Assembly (NCBI GenBank): GCA_017882045.1
Contig: JADGQF010000007.1
Span: forward strand, 1 to 43,380
Source of the DNA: Anaerolineales bacterium
Lineage (GTDB): Bacteria; Chloroflexota; Anaerolineae; CG2-30-64-16
Length of the DNA: 43,380 bases
Direction: 5' to 3'
Each line of letters starts with the position of its first letter. Position 1 is the stretch's first letter. A model generated the notes under the pieces. The model was given only the letters and a program-made list of their open reading frames with translations, was not told where the DNA came from and made no database searches. Position numbers and translations under genes: made by a program. Positions 1-7,564 of this stretch are shown here, in pieces.

Positions 1-92
1 GCCTGATAGTACCAAGAGACAGCTACGTAGATCTGTGTTGAAAAACGTAAACTCGTTTCATACGCCCCATCTGACGCTCGACCCTGACCGAC

Positions 93-101
93 ATTATATC
101 A
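93..101 (-). promoter_or_regulatory. Possible extended -10 promoter facing left
   Basis: On the minus strand the sequence reads TGA followed by TATAAT, an extended -10 match. No good -35 lies 16-18 nt upstream. It would drive a leftward gene beyond the window edge. Nothing else is recognisable in positions 1-216. Confidence 0.3.
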
Positions 102-216
102 TAAGCGTCAAAATGCGTCGTAAGCAGGCTTCCGTGAGCCCGATCAGCAGAAGTCAGGCCTTTCTGTGGTGACGACGTATGACGGCCGACGTATGGACGT
201 ATGCGCCGGGCACGCA

Positions 217-245
217 GAGAGGCCCAGCTTGCGGCCGGGCCTCTC
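217..245 (-). terminator. Hairpin downstream of the S1-like gene
   Basis: A 9-bp perfect inverted repeat (arms 217-225 and 237-245, core GAGAGGCCC/GGGCCTCTC) begins 36 nt after the S1-like stop codon. It has no following T tract, so it may be a weak terminator or an mRNA 3'-end stabiliser. Confidence 0.45.
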
Positions 246-281
246 AAGATGCTGATGTGGGATCTTCCGCAGTCGGGCGGT

Positions 282-1505
282 TTAGTTCAGCTCGAGCGCA
301 GGTTCGGAATCTACAGACTCCTCATCTTGCAGAGCAGCCTGTGCTTCGGCGCGCCAGTCAAATTCGACGTAACCGTCCTCGGAGTTCTGGCGCATGCTCA
401 GCCCAATGCGCCGGCGCTGCGGGTCGATGCGGATGATCCGCACCTGCACCGGCTCGCCCTCGTGCACGATTTCCTTGGGATGGGCCACGCGATGATCGGC
501 CAGTTCGGAGATATGGATCAAGCCCTCGATCGAGTCATTGATCTTGGCGAATGCCCCGAAGTTGGTCAGTTTGGTGATGACGGCATCCACGACCTGGCCC
601 ACGGTGTACACTTCACTCACGGTGGTCCACGGTTCGGGAGTCAACCGGCGCAGGCTCAGACCGATGCGCTTGCGCTCTTCATCGATGTTGAGCACGTACA
701 CCTCCACTTCCTGGCCCACCTGCACGACTTCGCTCGGGTGCTCTACCCGATGCCAGGCCAACTCAGAAAGGTGGATCAGACCGTCCGCTCCGCCCAGGTC
801 TACAAAGGCACCAAAGGGGGCGATACTGGTGACCATTCCCTTCAGCACATCGCCAGGATGCAGTTCAGAGAGAAGCCGGTCCTTGCGCGTCTTCCGCCAC
901 TCACGCATGGCGGCGCGCTCGGAGAGGATCAGCCGATTGCGCCGGCGGTCCAGCTCAACGACCTTCAACTGCATATTCTGGCCCGTCAGCCGCGTCCAGC
1001 GCTGCTCAGGATCGCCGCCGTCGTCCTGCTGGGCATGCCAGCGGTCCGAGAGTTGCGAGGCCGGAACGAAGCCGCGCACGCGACCGACGCGCACGATCAC
1101 GCCGCCGCGATTGTAGCCGGTCACCACGCCTTCGAACACTTCCTGCGATTTGAGCAGCTCATCCGCCTGCCGCCAATCTTGCTCCTGCTGGGCACGCAGC
1201 AGCGAGATGATGACGTTTCCGTCCTTGTCCTCAGGCTGTAGCACGTAGGCCACAACCGGCTCGCCGGCGGACAGGCTTGCGAGATAGTCCTTGTCCAGCC
1301 GTTCCAGCTCGCGGTTATCCACGAGAGCATCGGCCTTATAGCCGATGTCGACGAGGATCTCCCGCGGGCTGACATTCACGATGGTCCCATCCACGATGTC
1401 ACCCGAATGCAGTTGGCGGAAGACCACAGAGTCGGCCAACAGCGCCTCCATGGGATTGACTTCCCCGGCAGCCGGGGCTGGCTGCAGCGTGTCCAGGTCG
1501 TCCAT
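282..1505 (-). CDS. rpsA: Ribosomal protein S1-like, four S1 domains
   Basis: This 407-residue protein consists of four successive S1/OB RNA-binding domains. They cover roughly residues 30-110, 120-205, 215-295 and 300-385; the last two carry the typical GAF(V/A)-x-GLIH(L/I)SEL core. Proteins of this build are the short S1 of many non-proteobacteria, which helps mRNA bind the 30S subunit, although similar proteins can be general RNA-binding factors. I place the start at the ATG of 1503-1505 because GGAGAAGGAG lies just upstream. A longer in-frame extension exists but lacks such a site. The acidic N-terminus (MDDLD) and C-terminus are unstructured-looking. The gene is followed by a hairpin at 217-245. 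A possible -10 (TATACT) sits about 50 nt upstream, without a convincing -35. Confidence 0.85.
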   Translation of the reverse strand: MDDLDTLQPAPAAGEVNPMEALLADSVVFRQLHSGDIVDGTIVNVSPREILVDIGYKADALVDNRELERLDKDYLASLSAGEPVVAYVLQPEDKDGNVIISLLRAQQEQDWRQADELLKSQEVFEGVVTGYNRGGVIVRVGRVRGFVPASQLSDRWHAQQDDGGDPEQRWTRLTGQNMQLKVVELDRRRNRLILSERAAMREWRKTRKDRLLSELHPGDVLKGMVTSIAPFGAFVDLGGADGLIHLSELAWHRVEHPSEVVQVGQEVEVYVLNIDEERKRIGLSLRRLTPEPWTTVSEVYTVGQVVDAVITKLTNFGAFAKINDSIEGLIHISELADHRVAHPKEIVHEGEPVQVRIIRIDPQRRRIGLSMRQNSEDGYVEFDWRAEAQAALQDEESVDSEPALELN

Positions 1506-1865
1506 GAGAATGATGACTCCTTCTCCAATAAAGATTGCCGTGAAGTATAACCAGGCGCCGGACACAACCGTGTGCCTCAGCACCTTACGGCCGTAGTTGG
1601 GGCGCGTCAGGAACCGACGAGACTCCCTGCGACAACCGGCGGCGCGCCCGGCACTGGGGCATGCGTGCCAGGATGCGTAGATGCCGGCGAGAAATCCCGG
1701 TTCCAGGAGGCGATGGGGAGATAACGCGTGACAGAGCCACCAGGGACTTTTACGGCCGCCGGAGCGACCGGATACCATGGGTTGTGCCAGAGACCATCAG
1801 CCTGCTTTGACGCGCCGTGGGAGGACGGCATTGAACTCTCCGGTACAGAGTTTATCTTCTGGAAA
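1506..1865. other. 360-bp gap between ridA and the S1-like gene
   Basis: I see no convincing gene here. The open frames in it have arginine- and serine-rich, shadow-like composition and no matching ribosome binding sites. It holds the S1 ribosome binding site and possibly its promoter near 1548-1560. I looked for SRP RNA, 6S RNA and riboswitch consensus elements on both strands and recognised none. Confidence 0.4.
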
Positions 1866-2258
1866 TCAGCCTGCGGCCCTGACAGGGGCGTAGGCCACCA
1901 TCTCGAACTCAACCAGCCCGCCCAGCGGCAGGGCAGCCACCTGGACGGTGGAGCGCGCCGGAGGATTCCCTTTGAAGCGCGCGCCGTAGGCGGTATTGAT
2001 GGCCTGGAAATGCGCCAGATCGGTGACGAAAATCGTGGTCTTTACCACGTCGGCGAAGGTGCAACCGGCCGCAGCCAAGACGGCCGCGAGGTTGTCCAAC
2101 GCCTGTTCGGTTTGGGGGATGACGTCTGGCCGCAGGGTCCTTGTGACGGGGTCGATACCCAACTGCCCTGATGTGAAAACGAACTCGCCCGCGCGTACAG
2201 CCTGACTGTATGGCCCGATGGCAGCCGGTGCAGCGTTGGCGACGATGATCTCTGGCAT
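1866..2258 (-). CDS. ridA: RidA family enamine/imine deaminase
   Basis: This 130-residue protein spans the whole RidA (YjgF/YER057c/UK114) fold, the usual length. RidA hydrolyses reactive 2-aminoacrylate-type enamines and imines made by PLP enzymes, protecting cytosolic metabolism. The family marks are visible: AIGPYSQAV near the N-terminus, FTSGQLG(I/L)DP around residues 28-36, and the conserved arginine in the PPARSTVQVA segment that binds the substrate carboxylate. The start ATG at 2258 has GGAG about 10 nt upstream. The gene has its own promoter (2306-2334) and lies 360 bp upstream of the S1-like gene on the same strand. It may be monocistronic. Confidence 0.93.
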   Translation of the reverse strand: MPEIIVANAAPAAIGPYSQAVRAGEFVFTSGQLGIDPVTRTLRPDVIPQTEQALDNLAAVLAAAGCTFADVVKTTIFVTDLAHFQAINTAYGARFKGNPPARSTVQVAALPLGGLVEFEMVAYAPVRAAG

Positions 2259-2305
2259 ACGGAAACAACTCCGAACCGAGGGGTACCTGTGTGAGAGGTA
2301 ACACT

Positions 2306-2334
2306 ATTCTAGCCAGTTTGTGGGTAATTGTCAA
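2306..2334 (-). promoter_or_regulatory. Sigma70-type promoter of ridA
   Basis: On the minus strand TTGACA (2329-2334) and TAGAAT (2306-2311) are separated by exactly 17 nt, about 45 nt upstream of the ridA start codon. Upstream, a separate 8-bp inverted repeat (2370-2377/2392-2399) lies between this promoter and the leuS terminator. Confidence 0.8.
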
Positions 2335-2415
2335 ACGGGCTTGCCAGGCAAAATGGCCTTTCTAAGGCAGACTTCCGCAACGTGTCCAATTCGGAAGTCC
2401 AATTTAGCTTACCAT

Positions 2416-2447
2416 AAAAACATGCCAGGCCCATGCAGCCTGGCATG
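2416..2447 (-). terminator. Intrinsic terminator of the leuS unit
   Basis: A perfect 10-bp stem (arms 2421-2430 and 2438-2447, CATGCCAGGC) with a 7-nt loop is followed on the minus strand by five T residues (2416-2420). It starts 12 nt after the leuS stop codon. Confidence 0.9.
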
Positions 2448-2458
2448 ACTTTAGGTTT

Positions 2459-5326
2459 TCACTTTGCCACGATGTTCACCAGCTTGCCGCCGGCAAAGAT
2501 CACCTTCTGCACCGTCTTGCCTTCCAACCAGCGCTGGATCGACGGGCTGGCCAACGCCAGTTCCCGCGCCTGGGCTTCACTCACCCCGGCATCGGCCTCG
2601 ACCTTGTCGCGCAACTTGCCGTTCACCTGAACGACCAGCGTGACCGTCTCGGCCTTGGCCAGTTCAGGGTCCCAGGCCGGCCAGGGCTGCACGTGGACGC
2701 TATCTTGCGCCCGGTATTTCCCGTGGCCGTGCCGTCGTTGCCACAGCTCCTCGCTGATGTGCGGCATGGACGGCGCCGTCATCAAAATCAGCGTCTCGAT
2801 GGCTTCGTCCCAGGCCGGCGTTCCGGCCACCGCGCTATCGCGCGTCTTGATGAGGTAGTTATTAAACTCCATGAGCGCCGCGAGCATGGTGTTGAACTTG
2901 AAAGCCCCGATATCCTCGGTCACCTTCTTCAGCGTGCTGTGCGTCAGGTGGCGCAATTCCCGGGTCTGGGTCTCAAGATCATCGTTGCCGGTCGCCGCTC
3001 GCCGCTCGCCCGTCCCCGCCTCGATGACCAGGTTCCACACCCTGTCCAGGAAACGGCTCACACCCTCGATGCCCTGGAAGTTCCACGGCCCGCCCATATC
3101 CCAGGGGCCGATGAACATCAGGTAAGCTCGCACCGCATCTGCACCGTACTTCGCTACCCATTCGTCGGGCGCGACCACGTTGCCTCGGCTCTTGCTCATC
3201 CGGTTGCCGTCCGGCCCGAGGATGATGCCCTGGTTATACAGACGCAACATCGGCTCGCCGAATTGGACCAGGCCCATGTCGCGCATGGCCTTCGTGAAAA
3301 AGCGCGTGTACAGCAGATGCATCGTCGCATGCTCGGGGCCGCCAGTATATTGGTCGACCGGGAGCCAGTAGCGCCCTTCCCGTGGGTCCCACGGCGTATC
3401 ATCCGCGCTCAGCTTTTGGCCGGCCTTCCAATAGGGCGTGACATAAGCATACTGGTACCACGAGGAGCACATAAAGGTGTCCATCGTGTCAGTCTCGCGC
3501 TCCGCGTCGCCGCCGCATTGAGGGCACTTGACATGCAGGAACTCGGGTGAAAACTTCAGCGCGTTTTCGCCAGTAGTCGGGATTTCCAGGTCAGTCGGCA
3601 ACATGACCGGCAGATCCTCATACGGCACCGGCACGATGCCGCAGTCCGGGCAGTAGATCATGGGGATCGGCGCGCCCCAGTAACGCTGCCGGCTGATCAG
3701 CCAATCGCGCAAGCGGTAGTTGACCGCCTGCTTGCCATCCCCGCGCTGGCTCAGCCAGTCGCTCACTTTCTGCTTAGCCACCTCGCCCGGTGTGCCGCTG
3801 AACTCGCCGGAGTTGATCATCGTGCCGTATTCCGAGTGGAACAGCACATCGCGGTAGAAGGGCTGGCCCCACAACATTTCCATCAAGCTGCGCGCTGCCC
3901 GCACGCCAGGCTCGATCTCTTTGCAGCGGCTCAGGATCTGCTCGCCCGCTTCGAGCGAGTCGAAGCGTTTCACTCCGTGTTCGAAAATGAACACCCACCC
4001 CGTACCAACCACCTCGTTCCAGCTACCCTTGACCAGGTGCGCGCGGACGATATTGACGTAGTCATCCAGCCGGTCGGCCGTCATCTGCACATACAGTGAG
4101 CCGTCGCGCTCCTCGTATGGGATCAACGCGGCCCGCAGGGCTGCCCCGGTATCCGCATCGCAGGTGCCCTTCATCAGGTAGCTCTTGGCCGCCCGGTCCG
4201 GTCGCTCGATGACAGGCAGGATCGGCAGGCCGAATTTGAGGGCAAAGGCAAAGTCGCGCTCGTCATGCGCCGGCACGGCCATGATCGCCCCGGTGCCGTA
4301 GGTCATGAGCACGTAGTCCGCGATCCAGATCGGGACGCGACGGCCGTTGACGGGATTCACCGCGTACGCTCCGGTGAAGACGCCGGTCTTTTCCTTGTCC
4401 GTTGACGTGCGCTCGATCTCGGTCTGGCGCCCCGCCTGGAACTTGTAAGCCTCGACCGCCTCTCGGTAGACATCGGGGGTCAGCTTGTCAACCAGCGGAT
4501 GCTCGGGCGCCAGCACCATGAACGTGACGCCCCACAGAGTGTCCGGCCGGGTGGTAAAGACCACCATGTCGTCGCCCTGTTCGGGCGATCGCCCAGGGTC
4601 CGCCCCTAGGGCCCTGAATGTGACCTCGGCACCTTCGCTGCGGCCGATCCAGTTCGTCTGCATCACCCGGATGCGTTCTGGCCAATCGATGCCACTGAAA
4701 TCCAGCAATTCGTCCGCATAGTCCGTGATCTTGAAGAACCATTGGTTCAGTTCCTTCTTGATCACCGGCGTGCCGCAGCGCTCGCAATGGCGGTCTTCGC
4801 CCCATACCTGCTCGCGCGCCAGGGTCGTGTTGCAGGTCGGGCAGAAATCCACCGGCGCGTACTTGCGGTAGGCCAAACCCATGTCGTACAGCTTACGGAA
4901 GAACCACTGCGTCCACTTGTAATACTGCGGGTCGCAGCTCAAGGCTTCGTGGTCCCAGGCCCACATCGCGCCCATGCTGCGCAACTGGCCGCGCATGCGC
5001 TCGATGTTGGACATGGTCCACTTGTACGGCTGCAGGCCGTGTTTGATCGCTGCGTTCTCGGCCGGCAAACCGAACGCATCGAAACCGATCGGGAAGAAGA
5101 CATTCTGACCGCGCATGCGTTGATAGCGCGCCGCTGCGTCGGAGGGCGTCATCGCGTACCAATGGCCGATGTGCAGGTCACCCGAGGGATACGGGAGCAT
5201 GGTCAGAAAGTAGAATTTCCGCCGCTCCGTCTCCTCATGCGTGGCGTACAGGCCACTCTCCTCCCACAGACGATGCCATTTGGGTTCGATGTCTTGAGGA
5301 ATATACTTGTCGTGTTTCTCGGCCAT
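2459..5326 (-). CDS. leuS: Leucyl-tRNA synthetase with enlarged editing region
   Basis: LeuRS charges tRNA-Leu in the cytoplasm. The class I signatures are present: PYPSGDLHIGH (HIGH motif, residues 52-55) and MSKSRGN (residues 710-716, KMSKS loop). The CP1 editing domain has TTRPDTLWG near residues 258-266 and the HDERDF segment near 354-359. A zinc-ribbon pair CPTC/CERC lies at about 162-184, and a second CP-C/CPQC pair at about 559-604. The protein has 955 residues, roughly 90-100 longer than typical bacterial LeuRS. The excess is concentrated at residues 387-501, between the editing core and the NSGEF segment. The start has GGAG five nt upstream and follows the alpha/beta hydrolase stop by 13 nt, so the two genes are co-transcribed. 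The leader upstream of the hydrolase is a T-box with a CUC (Leu) specifier, matching this gene. Confidence 0.97.
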   Translation of the reverse strand: MAEKHDKYIPQDIEPKWHRLWEESGLYATHEETERRKFYFLTMLPYPSGDLHIGHWYAMTPSDAAARYQRMRGQNVFFPIGFDAFGLPAENAAIKHGLQPYKWTMSNIERMRGQLRSMGAMWAWDHEALSCDPQYYKWTQWFFRKLYDMGLAYRKYAPVDFCPTCNTTLAREQVWGEDRHCERCGTPVIKKELNQWFFKITDYADELLDFSGIDWPERIRVMQTNWIGRSEGAEVTFRALGADPGRSPEQGDDMVVFTTRPDTLWGVTFMVLAPEHPLVDKLTPDVYREAVEAYKFQAGRQTEIERTSTDKEKTGVFTGAYAVNPVNGRRVPIWIADYVLMTYGTGAIMAVPAHDERDFAFALKFGLPILPVIERPDRAAKSYLMKGTCDADTGAALRAALIPYEERDGSLYVQMTADRLDDYVNIVRAHLVKGSWNEVVGTGWVFIFEHGVKRFDSLEAGEQILSRCKEIEPGVRAARSLMEMLWGQPFYRDVLFHSEYGTMINSGEFSGTPGEVAKQKVSDWLSQRGDGKQAVNYRLRDWLISRQRYWGAPIPMIYCPDCGIVPVPYEDLPVMLPTDLEIPTTGENALKFSPEFLHVKCPQCGGDAERETDTMDTFMCSSWYQYAYVTPYWKAGQKLSADDTPWDPREGRYWLPVDQYTGGPEHATMHLLYTRFFTKAMRDMGLVQFGEPMLRLYNQGIILGPDGNRMSKSRGNVVAPDEWVAKYGADAVRAYLMFIGPWDMGGPWNFQGIEGVSRFLDRVWNLVIEAGTGERRAATGNDDLETQTRELRHLTHSTLKKVTEDIGAFKFNTMLAALMEFNNYLIKTRDSAVAGTPAWDEAIETLILMTAPSMPHISEELWQRRHGHGKYRAQDSVHVQPWPAWDPELAKAETVTLVVQVNGKLRDKVEADAGVSEAQARELALASPSIQRWLEGKTVQKVIFAGGKLVNIVAK

Positions 5327-5339
5327 AAGTGCTCCAGTG

Positions 5340-5990
5340 CTATTTCCGCTTCAAGAACTCCAACGCGAGCTCGTTAAACTCTTCGGGATGCAGATGTTGC
5401 GGCCAGTGCGTGCTGCCGGGCAAGATATGCAGTTCGCAGTGCGGCAGCGCCCGGGCCAGCGTCCGGCCACGCTGCACGGGGATGAGCGGGTCCTGATCTG
5501 CCCAGAACAGGCAGACAGGCTGCGTGACCAGCGCATACCGGCCCGCCTCAACCCCATCAAGCGGCACCGCCGCATCCACGAGCAGCAACTTGTCCACGCG
5601 CTCAGGGGCAGCCAGGGCCAGCTCCAGCGCGATATATCCGCCGAACGAGACACCGCCCACACTCGCCTGTGCCACGTCCAGCGTGTCTATGCAGGAGAGC
5701 GCCACCTGTACGAATGCTCCTGGCGCCCACTCATCCGGTCCCACCGGCCGCTGCCCAACGGACTCGCCCCAACCGGGCCAGTCCGGGGCATACACGCGCC
5801 GCACCTGGCCGAAGGCTTCCATCTGCGGCTCCCAGGTCCGCCAGGTCACGTCCGGTCCCGAGCCGTGGAGCAGCAACAACGGCGGTGACGCCGGCCGGCC
5901 GGCAGTGCGCACATGGAGCTCGCCCTCGGCGGGCAGGATAGGCAGGTAGATACTTTCAGGTCGCCCGGCCGCTCTCCGAATGGATGCCAT
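5340..5990 (-). CDS. Alpha/beta hydrolase, compact
   Basis: This is a 216-residue alpha/beta-hydrolase fold protein. The oxyanion-hole segment is HGSGPD near residues 42-47. The nucleophile elbow is GVSFGG with Ser115, the acid is Asp167 in FWADQDPLIP, and His195 sits in GSTHWP, completing the triad. The cap region between the nucleophile and the acid is very short (about 50 residues), so the active site may be open. Substrate cannot be told from sequence. The start is placed at the ATG of 5988-5990, which has GGAG seven nt upstream. An upstream in-frame ATG lies inside the T-box terminator region and is less likely. It is the first gene behind the Leu T-box and is followed after 13 nt by leuS. 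Hydrolysis of a leucine-related ester or of mischarged compounds would be pure speculation. Confidence 0.85.
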   Translation of the reverse strand: MASIRRAAGRPESIYLPILPAEGELHVRTAGRPASPPLLLLHGSGPDVTWRTWEPQMEAFGQVRRVYAPDWPGWGESVGQRPVGPDEWAPGAFVQVALSCIDTLDVAQASVGGVSFGGYIALELALAAPERVDKLLLVDAAVPLDGVEAGRYALVTQPVCLFWADQDPLIPVQRGRTLARALPHCELHILPGSTHWPQHLHPEEFNELALEFLKRK

Positions 5991-6012
5991 AGTCGATCTC
6001 CGGGAACACAAA

Positions 6013-6298
6013 AGTCCCCTTCGACACAGGGACGAAGGGGACTCCGCGGTACCACCCTGGTTGCCGGTTAGTGGAGCTGAGGGGATTCGAACCCCTTACC
6101 TCCTCAATGCCATTGAGGCGCTCTCCCAATTGAGCTACAGCCCCGGATGAAACACAAACCGGCCACTTGGCCTACGCTATAACGGGCGTACCCATGGCTC
6201 CCGGACGAGTTCGGCCGCGTGGGCTCCGGTCCACGTGCGGGGTTTTCACCTGTTCCCCGTTCTCTGCAGAGCTGGCCTACTACTTCCGTTCGACGCCG
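6013..6298 (-). promoter_or_regulatory. Leu-specifier T-box leader interrupted by a tRNA gene
   Basis: On the minus strand a full T-box riboswitch can be read. Stem I has the AGUA loop-E strand (AAGTAGTAGGCC) pairing with GGCC-GAA-CTC-G-TCCG. The specifier CUC is therefore at 6209-6207 and is a leucine codon. The AG-bulge element CAGAGA and the distal-loop GGTG element follow as in the family. The CCGTTATAGCG segment resembles stem III. The T-box sequence AGGGTGGTACCGCGG lies at 6044-6058, followed by an 11-bp terminator (6013-6023/6033-6043) and a TTT run. Uncharged tRNA-Leu should stabilise the antiterminator and allow transcription into the hydrolase and leuS. Unusually, tRNA-Ala(GGC) (6072-6144) is embedded between GCCGGTT (6157-6163) and AACCGGC (6063-6069), a perfect 7-bp inverted repeat that would otherwise form the linker hairpin before the antiterminator. 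Confidence 0.92.
6072..6144 (-). tRNA. tRNA-Ala (anticodon GGC), nested in the T-box leader
   Basis: The 73-nt cloverleaf is complete. The acceptor GGGGCTG/CAGCTCC carries one G-U pair. The D arm is GCTC/GAGC, the anticodon arm CCTCA/TGAGG with loop ATGGCAT (anticodon GGC), and the T arm AGGGG/CCCCT with TTCGAAT. The discriminator is A and CCA is not encoded. No separate promoter is visible, so it is probably transcribed from 6405-6433 through the leader. It is very similar to tRNA-Ala(CGC) in all arms except the anticodon arm. Confidence 0.97.
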
Positions 6299-6318
6299 AC
6301 TATCCAGTTGGTAACCAG

Positions 6319-6391
<73 letters not shown>

Positions 6392-6404
6392 AGGAGCGAA
6401 AGAT

Positions 6405-6433
6405 AGTATACGCAGTATTGCGCCCGGTGTCAA
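6405..6433 (-). promoter_or_regulatory. Strong promoter of the tRNA-Ala/T-box/leuS unit
   Basis: TTGACA (6428-6433) and TATACT (6405-6410) are spaced by 17 nt on the minus strand, directly before tRNA-Ala(CGC). No other promoter is evident between this tRNA and the T-box stem I, so it probably serves the whole unit. Confidence 0.88.
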
Positions 6434-6448
6434 AAACCGACGCCCTTC

Positions 6449-6477
6449 TTGACAGAAGTCTTTCGACGTGCTACAAG
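6449..6477 (+). promoter_or_regulatory. Promoter of the PadR-type gene
   Basis: TTGACA (6449-6454), a 17-nt spacer and TACAAG (6472-6477) lie 44 nt upstream of the start codon. It is back-to-back with the tRNA promoter, the two -35 boxes being only 15 nt apart. The two polymerases, or the PadR product, could therefore interfere. Confidence 0.65.
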
Positions 6478-6520
6478 TTCCTCACGCCTGATTATTCAAC
6501 CGTCCGAAAGGCACCTTGCT

Positions 6521-7066
6521 ATGGAACGACAGCTCCTCTTGCTCGGCGTGCTGCGGGCTCAGAAGATGTACGGCTACCAGCTCAATGAGTTTCTGGAGCG
6601 CCACTTCGACTTCATCACCAATCTGAAAGCGCCCACGGCGTACTACCTTCTCGACCGCCTGGCAGCCGACGGCTACGTGCAAACCCATCAGGAACAGGTG
6701 GGCAACCGGCCGCAGCGGCGTGTGTACGAGATCACCCCCCAAGGGGAGAACTACTTCTTCGAGCTGCTGCGGGCTAACCTGCGTGGCTATACTCCGCCGA
6801 CCTACGCGGACGAGGTCGGGCTGGCCTTCATGGGCGAGTTGCCTGACGCCGAGCTGAGCGCGTGCCTGGCGGAAAAACGCGCTCAGGTCGAGGCGCAGCT
6901 AACGCGTCTCCTCGCCATTCAGGAGCGCGTGCAATCCAGCGAAGGTGAGACGCGTCCCGTCCGGCTCGTGCTCGACCATCACCTGACCCTGATCCGGGCC
7001 GAGATAGCCTGGCTGGACGGGCTGCTGGGGTCGCTGTCTGGCGCCGCAGGCGACACGGGCGCCTGA
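6521..7066 (+). CDS. PadR-family transcriptional regulator
   Basis: This 181-residue protein has the PadR winged-helix domain at residues 1-80. LLLLGVLRAQKMYGYQLNEFLE corresponds to the typical first helices, followed by PTAYYLLDRLAADGYV (recognition helix and wing entry) and RRVYEITPQGENYF (wing). The C-terminal half (about 95-170) is helical and likely the Vir_act_alpha-type dimerisation region. Such proteins are mostly repressors that respond to phenolics, drugs or envelope stress; the ligand here is unknown. The start at 6521 is chosen because GAAAGG lies about 10 nt upstream; a longer in-frame start at 6449 lies inside the promoter. The downstream membrane protein and acyltransferase are natural candidates for its regulon. 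Confidence 0.85.
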   Translation: MERQLLLLGVLRAQKMYGYQLNEFLERHFDFITNLKAPTAYYLLDRLAADGYVQTHQEQVGNRPQRRVYEITPQGENYFFELLRANLRGYTPPTYADEVGLAFMGELPDAELSACLAEKRAQVEAQLTRLLAIQERVQSSEGETRPVRLVLDHHLTLIRAEIAWLDGLLGSLSGAAGDTGA

Positions 7067-7142
7067 TCGCATTTTGGTCTCGCCATCCACTGCCGCCGTC
7101 GTCGTCTGCCGGTGCGCGGCGGTCACTCAGAGGAGTTCTGCC

Positions 7143-7564
7143 GTGCCTGTCGTATTGACGCTCCAATCGATCTGGCGCTGGGTGCTGCTGGTGGCAGCGG
7201 TCGCCGCGCTGATCAAAGCCCCTTCGCCGCCTGGCAGCAAAAGCAAGCCTATGGCAATCTGGACCGCCAGATAGGCATGTTCTATACTATGAGCATAGAC
7301 ATCCAGGTGCTGCTCGGCCTGATCTTGTGGTTCGGCGAGCGCCGCTTCGCCACAATCACTGGTGCTGCGGCAGCCGCCGGGCAAAGCCTCTTTTTCGGCA
7401 TCGAACACCCCGTACTGATGCTGCTGGCCCTTGGACTGGCGCACGTGGGCTACAGCCGGAGCCGTAAGGGAGTGGGCGGCAACCCGCATCGCACGGCTGC
7501 CCTGTTCTACCTGGGCAGCCTGATCATCATCGCGGCCATACCCTGGGACCGCCTGGCGAGGTAG
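7143..7564 (+). pseudogene. Four-helix membrane protein, reading frame broken by a -1 shift
   Basis: Two overlapping frames together make one small membrane protein. The first, starting at GTG 7143 with AGGAG seven nt upstream, gives a QSIWRWVLLV helix ending at ALIK. The second gives FAAWQQKQAYGNLDRQIGMFY, then helices around SIDIQVLLGLILWF, HPVLMLLALGLAHVG and LFYLGSLIIIAAIP. The join needs a -1 shift, or one missing base, near 7212-7222 (ATC AAA GCC CC). I recognise the layout of a common bacterial four-helix membrane protein of unknown function (LHxWxRW start, EHPLLML third helix). The stop overlaps the acyltransferase start (TAGATG), so translation coupling is likely. It could be a true pseudogene, a sequencing indel or, less likely, programmed frameshifting. 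Confidence 0.65.

Noticed and set aside
201-1241. Long plus-strand open frame opposite the S1-like gene
   Set aside because: It is a reverse-complement shadow of the S1 domains. Composition is His/Ala/Arg-rich, there is no ribosome binding site, and no domain is recognisable.
1506-1865. Structured RNA gene (SRP, 6S or similar) in the gap before the S1-like gene
   Set aside because: No conserved core such as the SRP GNAR/GGAA apical motif or a long 6S-like bubble hairpin was found on either strand.
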